A DNA stretch of 36,619 nucleotides from a virus, in IMG/VR virus record IMGVR_UViG_3300006802_000241, positions 1 through 36,619 of that record. One strand, 5' to 3'. The notes under the pieces are model-generated. The model worked only from the letters and a program-made list of their open reading frames with translations. It searched no databases and was not told where the DNA came from. The position numbers and the translations under genes are program-made. Every line of letters begins with the position of its first letter. The first letter of the stretch is position 1. Positions 21,145 to 27,217 of the stretch are shown piece after piece.

Positions 21145-21430
21145 TCTCGTAAATTTTCCCTTGCATTAAATCCAGTATGAGACTTTCGTCGAGGTCTGGT
21201 CGGCGTGTTGCGTAGTGTATTACCATCTCAACCTTTACATCATCAGTCAATAATTTTTCTAGCGTTGGGCATTGTTCGAGAAACATATTCCCATATTTAA
21301 TTGCCTTGTCTGACTTGATAAACGCTGGCCTGTTACCGAACCGAACCATGCGCCGACTGTTGGCTTTGCTGGCAGGCTCACCATAAACTGTGAATAAAAT
21401 AATATTCTCTTGACTATCCTGATTATCCAT
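21002..21430 (-). CDS. rusA: RusA-like Holliday junction resolvase
   Basis: 142 residues. The N-terminus 'FTVYGEPASKANSRRM' is the RusA start strand and basic turn. 'ATRRPDLDESLILDLMQGKI' then 'YENDRQVREKHI' provides the acidic residues Asp79, Asp81, Asp87 and Asp97 expected for the metal site. The family's normal end would be near 'PRSIIRVSP'; about 20 further residues follow, overlapping the next gene. It should resolve branched replication and recombination intermediates. It is divergent from the nuclease gene with only 26 bases between start codons. ATG 21430 has a GGGAATG-type weak site. Confidence 0.87.
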   Translation of the reverse strand: MDNQDSQENIILFTVYGEPASKANSRRMVRFGNRPAFIKSDKAIKYGNMFLEQCPTLEKLLTDDVKVEMVIHYATRRPDLDESLILDLMQGKIYENDRQVREKHIYWGHSREKPRSIIRVSPMESGNIPSYLRCEPDGQEAP

Positions 21431-21456
21431 CTTACATTCCCAATATCGGAGGTTAC

Positions 21457-22365
21457 ATGACTATAACAAATAACGCAGGATTGCCAAAAGTATTTCTGGA
21501 CTTTGCCAAGGCCGACAAGTACAGCCGTGGTGATGCCGACATCTCAGTTACACAGCTAATCGACAGCCCTCGTGTTCGCATGATGAAAGAACATTATCGC
21601 AATGATCTTACATCTGATGTCAGCGACATGATCTGGGCTTTGTTTGGCACGGCAGTTCATCACGTTCTCGAGACAGCCAAAGAAGAGAAGGGTGTTGTCA
21701 TGGAGCAACGCATGATGGCTGAGGTCAATGGCTGGACACTGTCTGGTGCCGTGGACTATCAGCGCGTCTACCCTGTCGGTGATGGCTCTGGGGATATGGC
21801 CTGCGATGTTATAGATTACAAGGTTACAAGCGTGTGGTCTGTGATCTACGGCAAAGAGGATTGGGTTAGACAGCTTAACTGCTATGCGTACCTCATCGAG
21901 AAAAACAAATCAGCAAAAGTAAAGAACCTACAAATCTGTGCCATCTGCCGCGACTGGAATAGGCGCGATGCAATGATGAAGCCAGACTATCCACAACAAC
22001 CAGTTGTGCTCATAGACATTCCGCTCTGGTCTGAGGACGAGCGCAGGGGTTATGTCGAGGGGCGTATTGCCATGCACCAAGAGGCGCAAATGAAATACGA
22101 TCTCGATCAGGAGTGGACGCTTTGTTCTAACGATGAGCGTTGGGCAAAGCCAGACACCTTCGCTGTTAAGGCGAAGAACCGCAAGCGAGCATTGCGTGTA
22201 TTACCAACACGCGAAGCGGCTGAAGACTACATCAATAATTCTGAGGACAAGAATTTAGTTATCGAGCATAGGGTAGGGGAATTTACACGATGCTCTAACA
22301 ACTACTGCGGCGTTGCAGATAAGTGTGGTCAATGGATGGGCGACCGCCCGAAAACAGATTGGTAA
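21457..22365 (+). CDS. PD-(D/E)XK exonuclease, RecB/Cas4-like
   Basis: 302 residues from ATG 21457, with CGGAGG upstream. The nuclease core shows 'FGTAVHHVLE' (His68/69), Asp100 in LSGAVD, and the central Asp120-Tyr-Lys122 (DVIDYKVTSVW), followed by 'RQLNCYAYLIEK' (Gln139). This order is that of the RecB-type PD-(D/E)XK family. The last part has three Cys (TRCSNNYCGVADKCGQW), reminiscent of the iron-sulfur-bound tail of Cas4/AddB-type nucleases. With the annealing protein encoded next, it should form a two-component recombination system, producing single strands for annealing. Divergent from rusA with a 26-base spacer. Confidence 0.85.
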   Translation: MTITNNAGLPKVFLDFAKADKYSRGDADISVTQLIDSPRVRMMKEHYRNDLTSDVSDMIWALFGTAVHHVLETAKEEKGVVMEQRMMAEVNGWTLSGAVDYQRVYPVGDGSGDMACDVIDYKVTSVWSVIYGKEDWVRQLNCYAYLIEKNKSAKVKNLQICAICRDWNRRDAMMKPDYPQQPVVLIDIPLWSEDERRGYVEGRIAMHQEAQMKYDLDQEWTLCSNDERWAKPDTFAVKAKNRKRALRVLPTREAAEDYINNSEDKNLVIEHRVGEFTRCSNNYCGVADKCGQWMGDRPKTDW

Positions 22366-22379
22366 TAACGGAGAACCAA

Positions 22380-23090
22380 ATGAGTAAGGTAGCATTTGAA
22401 AAACTACAGAGTGTGGAATACTCAAACCACATTGAGGTTAAGGCTGGTAAGTTTAAGTATTTGAGTTGGGCTTGGGCGTGGAAACTAATCAAGCAAAACT
22501 TTCCAGAGGCAACATTCACTAAGCATGAGAACCCCCAGGGGTATCCATGTTTTTTTGATCACAACGGCAATGCGTTCGTTAAGGTCAGCGTTACGATTGA
22601 AGGCACGACCCACACCGAGTATCTCTCAGTGATGGACAATCGCATGAAGTCTATCCAGAACCCCACAGCAGATGAGGTTAACAAGTCATTACAGCGGTGC
22701 TTGGTCAAGGCCATTGCATATCATGGGCTGGGCATTGAGTTGTGGATTAACGAGGACTTGCCCGACGACACAGCCGCACCCAAGATCAGTGAGCCTAAGA
22801 AGAAAAGTTCACCCGAACAAAACACTAAGCCAATCTCTGTAGAAATACAGCCAGTTAACAGTGACGCAGACCCAACCGTCATTGAGGCTGATGCCAAGGC
22901 GTCGATAGAACAGTTGATCGTTGCAACCTTCGAGGAGTTTATCCCGACCTGCAATACAGAGAGTGAGATTAACTCGTTCTTTAAGTCTAACAGACACGCA
23001 TACAATATGCTTAGTGAAGCAGACCAGAAAAAAATTAACATTATCTTTGGTGACCGTAAGAAGGCTGTTACCAAAGGTACCATCGCATAA
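22380..23090 (+). CDS. Single-strand annealing protein, DUF1071/Sak-like
   Basis: 236 residues from ATG 22380 (ACGGAG upstream; the in-frame ATG at 22323 lies within the previous gene). Residues 20-60 (GKFKYLSWAWAWKLIKQNFP) and 'SVMDNRMKSIQNPTADEVN' then 'KSLQRCLVKAIAYHGLGIEL' and 'NEDLPD' match the DUF1071/Sak family. These proteins coat and anneal single-stranded DNA in phage recombination. After residue 140 a Lys/Pro/Ser-rich linker leads to an extra helical C-terminal domain (about 175-236). A copy of the GTTC-N4-GAAC palindrome (22807-22818) lies in the linker codons. Partner: the upstream exonuclease. Confidence 0.85.
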   Translation: MSKVAFEKLQSVEYSNHIEVKAGKFKYLSWAWAWKLIKQNFPEATFTKHENPQGYPCFFDHNGNAFVKVSVTIEGTTHTEYLSVMDNRMKSIQNPTADEVNKSLQRCLVKAIAYHGLGIELWINEDLPDDTAAPKISEPKKKSSPEQNTKPISVEIQPVNSDADPTVIEADAKASIEQLIVATFEEFIPTCNTESEINSFFKSNRHAYNMLSEADQKKINIIFGDRKKAVTKGTIA

Positions 23091-23107
23091 CAGAGAAAGG
23101 AACAGTT

Positions 23108-23371
23108 ATGGAAAACAGATTAAACAAATTCTTATTGGGGGCGGCAGTGTTATTTTTGCTGGTCGCCGCTGTGTTGTTAGGCCTTTCCGTCGAAGCGGAT
23201 GCACGAACAGTGTGCCGTGAAGACTGGACTGGTAAGGTAGTTTGCACAGACTCATCTGGCGGTCGGACTACAATCGACAGGGACTGGACTGGCGACACAA
23301 TCATTCGGGACAATTACGGTAACAGAACTCGCTGTCGTGAGGACTGGGCTGGCAACATCGTTTGCAATTAG
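23108..23371 (+). CDS. Small exported Cys-repeat protein (87 aa)
   Basis: 87 residues from ATG 23108. Residues 8-26 (FLLGAAVLFLLVAAVLLGL) form a hydrophobic signal or anchor, with a possible cleavage after EADA (near 32). The mature part has three related repeats: VCREDWTGKVVC, IDRDWTGDTII and RCREDWAGNIVC. The first and third carry Cys pairs that could form disulfides in the periplasm. The Asp-Trp-(Thr/Ala)-Gly core suggests a small beta-hairpin repeat. No family is recognised. A secreted or membrane-anchored protein in a recombination operon may serve exclusion, envelope modification or host defence; none of these is proven. Confidence 0.65.
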   Translation: MENRLNKFLLGAAVLFLLVAAVLLGLSVEADARTVCREDWTGKVVCTDSSGGRTTIDRDWTGDTIIRDNYGNRTRCREDWAGNIVCN

Positions 23372-23380
23372 GAGTTATAA

Positions 23381-23710
23381 ATGAGCAATTCAAAGTACCC
23401 ACCAAGCGGAACCCTTGGAAGAAACAAATACAAAGACGCTGAAAACAAACCAGACTACACTGGTAAGCTGGAAATATCCAAAGAGGTTGTACTTGATTTG
23501 GTTAACCAGTTAAAGGCCGACCCCAGTCTTGACCGAGCCGTTTGTCAGCTAGGTGGATGGAAGAAGGTTGCTAAGGACGGTAATCAGTTCATTAGCATAA
23601 AGGCCAACAAGAAGTACGAGAGCGGTGGCGGCAGTAACAATGTTCGCAACTCACCGAGCCAACAGTCCGCAGATTTGGACAATGTCATCGATGACGATAT
23701 CCCATTCTAG
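23381..23710 (+). CDS. Single-stranded DNA-binding protein-like, with SSB-type acidic tail
   Basis: 109 residues from ATG 23381 (GGAG upstream). 'GTLGRNKYKDAENKPDYTGK' opens a short beta-rich domain with 'WKKVAKDGNQFISIKANKKY'. A Gly/Ser/Asn/Gln linker follows (about 80-100). The last residues are VIDDDIPF. The DDDIPF end is the hallmark tail by which bacterial and phage SSBs bind partner proteins. The OB-like domain is smaller than in E. coli SSB (about 110 residues), so I call this SSB-like. Its position after the annealing protein fits. The next gene begins within its final codons. Confidence 0.68.
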   Translation: MSNSKYPPSGTLGRNKYKDAENKPDYTGKLEISKEVVLDLVNQLKADPSLDRAVCQLGGWKKVAKDGNQFISIKANKKYESGGGSNNVRNSPSQQSADLDNVIDDDIPF

Positions 23711-23978
23711 GATTAGGACTGAACGCTACTTGAAACACCTGCGGGGCAAACCTTGCCTCGTGTGTGGGCAGGGGGGCGAGGCACACCATGTTACATTCGC
23801 GGAGCCTAAAGCTATGGCTCTCAAGGTGGGCGACAACTGGTGTGTCCCCCTCTGCCATCCTCACCACATGGAACTACACGCCTTCGGTGACGAAAGGTCT
23901 TGGTGGGATTTGAATGGGATTGAGCCGCTCAAGTGGGCGGAAGAAAGCTGGAGAAATTTTAGTGAACGAGATCGATAA
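23691..23978 (+). CDS. HNH-type putative endonuclease (DUF968/Ref-like)
   Basis: 95 residues if started at ATG 23691, inside the end of the SSB-like gene; upstream in-frame ATGs (23625, 23682) would overlap further. The sequence includes 'PCLVCGQGGEAHHVTFAE' (Cys22-x2-Cys25, then His-His 32-33), and 'DNWCVPLCHPHHMELHAFGD' (Cys51, Cys55, His-x-His-His). This is the arrangement of zinc-stabilised HNH domains of the DUF968 and phage P1 Ref type. It would cut DNA, perhaps at recombination intermediates. The exact start is uncertain. It overlaps the following GTG-start gene by 17 bases. Confidence 0.75.
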   Translation: MTISHSRIRTERYLKHLRGKPCLVCGQGGEAHHVTFAEPKAMALKVGDNWCVPLCHPHHMELHAFGDERSWWDLNGIEPLKWAEESWRNFSERDR

Positions 23979-24222
23979 GACAAACTCAGATGAGGCAATC
24001 GAGCGAGTGGCCACTTGTATACGGGGGCAGATCATGGCCGAGTTATCAGCCAATGATTTAACCGAGGTGGCCAACAAGATACGGGACAGCTTTGATTGGA
24101 CAGCTATTGCTCAGGTGGTAGCACGGGAAACAGTGTCTGCCATACTGCCAGAAAAAGTTCTTGCGAACATTTCAAAGATCAGGGCAAAGGTGAACCTCTT
24201 AACAGGTGTAAGCGATGAGTGA
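23962..24222 (+). CDS. Small helical protein (86 aa), GTG start, unknown
   Basis: GTG at 23962 is chosen because GGAG lies eight to nine bases upstream; an ATG at 23914 lies deep inside the HNH gene. The product is helical throughout: NEIDKTNSDEAIERVATCIR, then LTEVANKIRDSFDWTAIAQV and 'VSAILPEKVLANISKIRAKV'. There is no recognised domain. A GTTC-N4-GAAC copy (24156-24167, GTTCTTGCGAAC) lies in the codons of KVLAN. The stop overlaps the next start by eight bases. A role as a small replication-recombination accessory protein is positional inference. Confidence 0.58.
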   Translation: MNEIDKTNSDEAIERVATCIRGQIMAELSANDLTEVANKIRDSFDWTAIAQVVARETVSAILPEKVLANISKIRAKVNLLTGVSDE

Positions 24223-24667
24223 TATTAGAACAGCCGCCATAAACTTTGAGGCCGTTAAGGTTTCAATGTCGCAGACAAAGGACGGGGTAATCTTGCGGCT
24301 TGCTGTACACCCCAACGAATGTCCCCCTAGTCTGCACACTGATTGGGTCGGGTCTCGCTATATGGTAGCGATGGTTCGGCTTAATGACGAAGACCAACCT
24401 ATGATTAGCGAACAGCAGGCAGAGACAAACAAACTTATAGCTAGCGCAGGATTACTGTGTCGCAACGATGAGTTTCAAAAGTTTATGCAAGACGTTGGGC
24501 TAATAGCAGACGATGTGGTACCGAGCGAGGAGAAGGCTGTCGATGCTCTCCGCTCACACCTTGGCATCAGGTCTCGGTCTGATCTTAATAATAACTCTGA
24601 AGCGCGTGAGGCGTTTAAGGTTATGCGTGACGAATTTACAAAATGGAAGAAAGGTTACAAACCATGA
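24215..24667 (+). CDS. Conserved phage protein (150 aa), unknown, recombination module
   Basis: 150 residues. The N-terminal beta-like segment 'GVILRLAVHPNECPPSLHTD' and 'VGSRYMVAMVRLNDED' is a recurring pattern in phage and plasmid proteins of unknown function. It is followed by a helical part containing 'FQKFMQDVGL' and a C-terminal 'ALRSHLGIRSRSDLNNNSEA', then 'FKVMRDEFTKW'. This C-terminal motif occurs with the same N-terminal domain in phage genomes near single-strand annealing genes. No catalytic residue is obvious. ATG 24215 overlaps the preceding gene, and the TGA overlaps the ATG of the next (ATGA). Confidence 0.68.
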   Translation: MSDIRTAAINFEAVKVSMSQTKDGVILRLAVHPNECPPSLHTDWVGSRYMVAMVRLNDEDQPMISEQQAETNKLIASAGLLCRNDEFQKFMQDVGLIADDVVPSEEKAVDALRSHLGIRSRSDLNNNSEAREAFKVMRDEFTKWKKGYKP

Positions 24668-24879
24668 ACGACAAAAGCGGAGTAGATGATTTGGTATCTG
24701 CCGAGGAGATCGCAAAGATTATCCACGTTAGTTTACCCACAGCATATCGCTTGATCAGGACTGATAGCGATTTCCCTGCGCCAGTTACAATCTTGCAGAA
24801 GCACAGACGGTGGCGCAAGGCTAGCGTTGTTGAATGGTTCAACAACAAACTTAACCATGCCAAAAGTAACGGAGGTTAA
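24664..24879 (+). CDS. AlpA/excisionase-type helix-turn-helix protein
   Basis: 71 residues from ATG 24664. 'VSAEEIAKIIHVSLPTAYRL' forms a winged-helix start with the recognition helix in LPTAYRLIR. Then 'DFPAPVTILQKHRRWRKASV' and 'VEWF' complete the AlpA/HTH_17 pattern, in which a Trp-Arg-x3-Val-x2-Trp end is typical. Such proteins are small transcriptional regulators or excisionases. With no integrase in view, a regulator is more likely; the twin dyads at 11945-11995 are one possible target. The start overlaps the previous stop by four bases. Confidence 0.8.
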   Translation: MNDKSGVDDLVSAEEIAKIIHVSLPTAYRLIRTDSDFPAPVTILQKHRRWRKASVVEWFNNKLNHAKSNGG

Positions 24880-24880
24880 C

Positions 24881-25309
24881 ATGGCTACTGATTTTGACTT
24901 CACAAAAATAAAAGTGGACACGAACGTAAAGATGCCAAACGCAGAGGACAAACGTAAGAAAGTTGCGTCCTCAACGATTGTAGCAAAACGTATGCGTAAG
25001 GGTCACTCGATTGTTGTTCCGACTAAGAAACTTGCAGACGTTATGAGGACCGCTCTACGGGGTGTAGGTAAGTCTTCTTCTATGCGTGTGCAGGATGATG
25101 GCTCGTATCGTGTATGGTGCAATGGTCGCCTCAAGGGGCGCGTCACAAAGAAAGCCAAGCAAGTAGCGAGCGCACAGGAACTTCGCAGAAAGCTGGAGGC
25201 CGAAGGCGCCAAGTATGAGAGGCGTCTGTCTGAGGACGATCTTAACATACTGCAACGCGCTATTCATGGCGGGATTGGTCGTCAATCTTTTATAAGAGAT
25301 TTGCCGTAG
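24881..25309 (+). CDS. Basic protein (142 aa), possible nucleic-acid binder
   Basis: 142 residues from ATG 24881, with ACGGAGG upstream; the next upstream in-frame ATGs lie in the HTH gene. The N-terminus is polar (ATDFDFTKIKVDTNVKMPNA). The central part is basic: 'VAKRMRKGHSIVVPTKKLAD' and 'VMRTALRGVGKSSSMRVQDD' followed by 'RVWCNGRLKGRVTKKAKQ'. A helical C-terminus ends FIRDLP. The charge suggests DNA or RNA binding, but no recognised domain confirms it. It is the last gene of the recombination operon and is followed by a strong hairpin. Confidence 0.65.
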   Translation: MATDFDFTKIKVDTNVKMPNAEDKRKKVASSTIVAKRMRKGHSIVVPTKKLADVMRTALRGVGKSSSMRVQDDGSYRVWCNGRLKGRVTKKAKQVASAQELRRKLEAEGAKYERRLSEDDLNILQRAIHGGIGRQSFIRDLP

Positions 25310-25348
25310 TCATAACTCCCATCCCTCAGCAGTTGACTATGGTGAATA

Positions 25349-25381
25349 GCCCCTGTCGGTCATCCCCTCGCCGACAGGGGC
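25349..25381 (+). terminator. Long intergenic hairpin
   Basis: GCCCCTGTCGG (25349-25359) pairs perfectly with CCGACAGGGGC (25371-25381), 11 bp with an 11-base loop. AACCAAAG follows, so there is no U-tract. It separates the recombination operon from the sulfotransferase-like gene, 14 bases before that gene's ATG, and could block ribosome access or act as a pause site. Confidence 0.6.
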
Positions 25382-25394
25382 AACCAAAGAAACA

Positions 25395-25979
25395 ATGTAT
25401 ATACCAGATAAGAATTTATTTATTGCAGAAATTCCGAAGACAGGCTCAAAGACATTAGCCTTCGTCGCAAAGAGGCTGGTGCCTAATGTTATGTTCGAGG
25501 GTCACGCCACCCTCAAGGATACAATATCTCTTGTGGGCCATAATGTTACCACGCTGGCAGTAATACGAGAGCCGAAAGACAGGCTGGTTAGTTCAATACG
25601 ATACATATACGAAGGCGGCGATAAAGAAGAATACATAGACAAGACAATCAACAACCTTCTGACACTTGGCGATATGTCTGTGCGGCACAAGAGGGCGTTG
25701 GGGATACGAGCCAGCTTTGTGTTTATGCAACAGTCGGCATTTATAGAAGGCTCGTCAGCCAAAGATCACTTCTTCTTGTTCGATGAATTGGAAGAGGTCA
25801 TACGGACGATGGGCTGGACTGGAATGATACCACATATTAACAAGACCGAAAGCGGCCTTGAAAAAGATATGGTGCTAGCACACCCCAGACTTAACAAGGT
25901 GATGGGGCTATACGACAGAGACGTTAAACTCTACGAATACATGGCTATGTGTAGAGATTCTGGTATCAGCTTTTTTTAG
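25395..25979 (+). CDS. Sulfotransferase-like protein
   Basis: 194 residues. 'AEIPKTGSKTL' (residues 11-21) is the 5'-phosphosulfate loop of PAPS-dependent sulfotransferases. 'AVIREPKDRLVSSIRYIY' (55-72) matches the 3'-phosphate motif (R-x-P-x2-R-x2-S). His37 in GHATL could be the catalytic base. The length is short for the family (often 230-300), but both cofactor motifs are present. It would transfer a sulfate from PAPS to a glycan, lipid or small molecule; surface glycan modification is one plausible use in a phage. No signal peptide. The 3' end overlaps the convergent metallophosphoesterase gene by 14 bases. The ribosome site is weak. Confidence 0.75.
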   Translation: MYIPDKNLFIAEIPKTGSKTLAFVAKRLVPNVMFEGHATLKDTISLVGHNVTTLAVIREPKDRLVSSIRYIYEGGDKEEYIDKTINNLLTLGDMSVRHKRALGIRASFVFMQQSAFIEGSSAKDHFFLFDELEEVIRTMGWTGMIPHINKTESGLEKDMVLAHPRLNKVMGLYDRDVKLYEYMAMCRDSGISFF

Positions 25980-27018
25980 ACCGCTTCCATTTTAAGAAGT
26001 CAGCGGCCTGTTCCAGATCGGCGAAGCAAGTCATACGGTTGACCTGCGACTCAGCTTCTGGGTCGATGACAACCCCTATAGCATGGCCGTAGTTCTGTTC
26101 TTCATATCCCTTAACTGTAGCGTACTCATCCATAAACTTGTAGCCACGCGCACGAGCCAACCACGGAGTTCTATTATGTGATGGCAGTTCGATCTGAGAC
26201 AGCGCCCATGTGTGCTTGTGGCCAGAGATATACAGATCGGCATCACCAGTAAACTTAGCGGCCTTCATCTGCCCGTGTAGTTGGTTCCACATTGAATGGC
26301 CAGCCATATCATGTGCGGCGAATATCTTTGTGTCTGTTCCATTGGGAAATGAGATGCGGACTTTTGCCTGCCAATCCTCATAGATGTTCTTAGGAGACCT
26401 CATCCACTTCACTGGGTCACCAGCACCAGTCCACATATCGTGGTTGCCTGCGATCAGGATTAGCGGGTCAATAGCTTTGATCAGCCACTCTACAAGTAGC
26501 CAAGCCTGCTGTGCTGATGTGTCCTGTTTGGAATACAATCTAGCCAAACGACCAACCCAGTTGTTGTGCTGATCGCCGACAGAACAACCATGCATACCCT
26601 CTGTGTTCTTAATGATCTCAACATGGCGGCGCAACGTGGGCCAGTCACACCCGTTATCATCAACGTGTGGGTCTCCTAGGAAAGCCAGACAGATTGGGTC
26701 GTTGCTTTTAGCCTTTACATTAATCCACTTGCGATGTTCCTTAGCCCGCTTGCGTCGCTGGAAGCTGTCAGTCATCCGATCAATAAGTTCATCTGCACTT
26801 ATTTCTTCATCTGGCAGTATGGGGATTTCCAGCCCCTTGTTTTCCTCATAGCGAACTTTGAAGGGCTGTACCCCCTCTTGCTTTGCTCTGGCAATTCTGT
26901 TCTGCAATGTGTTGCGTGGGATGCCGAGATGAAGAGCGGCCTGAGTTACTGAGCCGTGTATCTCGACAGCATCAACAGCCTCCATCATAACGCTTTTATC
27001 TAATGGCTTTTGAGTCAT
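25966..27018 (-). CDS. HTH + calcineurin-like metallophosphoesterase
   Basis: 350 residues from ATG 27018, with AGGAG nine bases upstream; an in-frame ATG at 27051 is less well placed. Residues 10-45 hold a helix-turn-helix (SVTQAALHLGIPRNTLQNRI). The phosphoesterase domain has all expected motifs: FLGDPHVDDNG (Asp116, His118), SVGDQHNNW (147-154), AGNHDMW (190-196), AAHDMAGHS, and SGHKHTW (265-271). The enzyme would cut phosphodiester or phosphomonoester bonds using two metal ions. The fused HTH suggests a DNA-linked role. The family occurs widely in marine phages, usually near replication genes. A palindrome copy (26782-26805) lies in codons 72-78. Confidence 0.88.
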   Translation of the reverse strand: MTQKPLDKSVMMEAVDAVEIHGSVTQAALHLGIPRNTLQNRIARAKQEGVQPFKVRYEENKGLEIPILPDEEISADELIDRMTDSFQRRKRAKEHRKWINVKAKSNDPICLAFLGDPHVDDNGCDWPTLRRHVEIIKNTEGMHGCSVGDQHNNWVGRLARLYSKQDTSAQQAWLLVEWLIKAIDPLILIAGNHDMWTGAGDPVKWMRSPKNIYEDWQAKVRISFPNGTDTKIFAAHDMAGHSMWNQLHGQMKAAKFTGDADLYISGHKHTWALSQIELPSHNRTPWLARARGYKFMDEYATVKGYEEQNYGHAIGVVIDPEAESQVNRMTCFADLEQAADFLKWKRSKKS

Positions 27019-27217
27019 CACCGTTTTCTCCTGTGTATGCACTCGGCTCAACGAGTACAGTTTCTATACAGCCAACAAACCGCTTCCCCTCGGGTACCTG
27101 TCTGGCCGCAATTTCACATTGATAAAGATTGTCGAAGTTTATGTAGTTCATATTATTTGAACTATGGTCTTGCCACACCAAGGTATAGAACACTAAAACT
27201 GCACAGCACTTAATCAT
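26996..27217 (-). CDS. Small exported protein (73 aa)
   Basis: 73 residues. The N-terminus (MIKCCAVLVFYTLVW) is a short hydrophobic segment, likely a signal or anchor; Cys4-Cys5 could also suggest a lipoprotein, but no clean lipobox is seen. The mature part contains 'YQCEIAARQVPEGKRFVGCI', with two Cys 17 residues apart, which may form a disulfide. Its start overlaps the giant gene's stop (ATGA), so it is translated together with that gene. It overlaps the metallophosphoesterase gene by 23 bases. A GTTCA-N9-TGAAC dyad (27144-27164) lies within. Function is unknown. Confidence 0.6.
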   Translation of the reverse strand: MIKCCAVLVFYTLVWQDHSSNNMNYINFDNLYQCEIAARQVPEGKRFVGCIETVLVEPSAYTGENGDDSKAIR

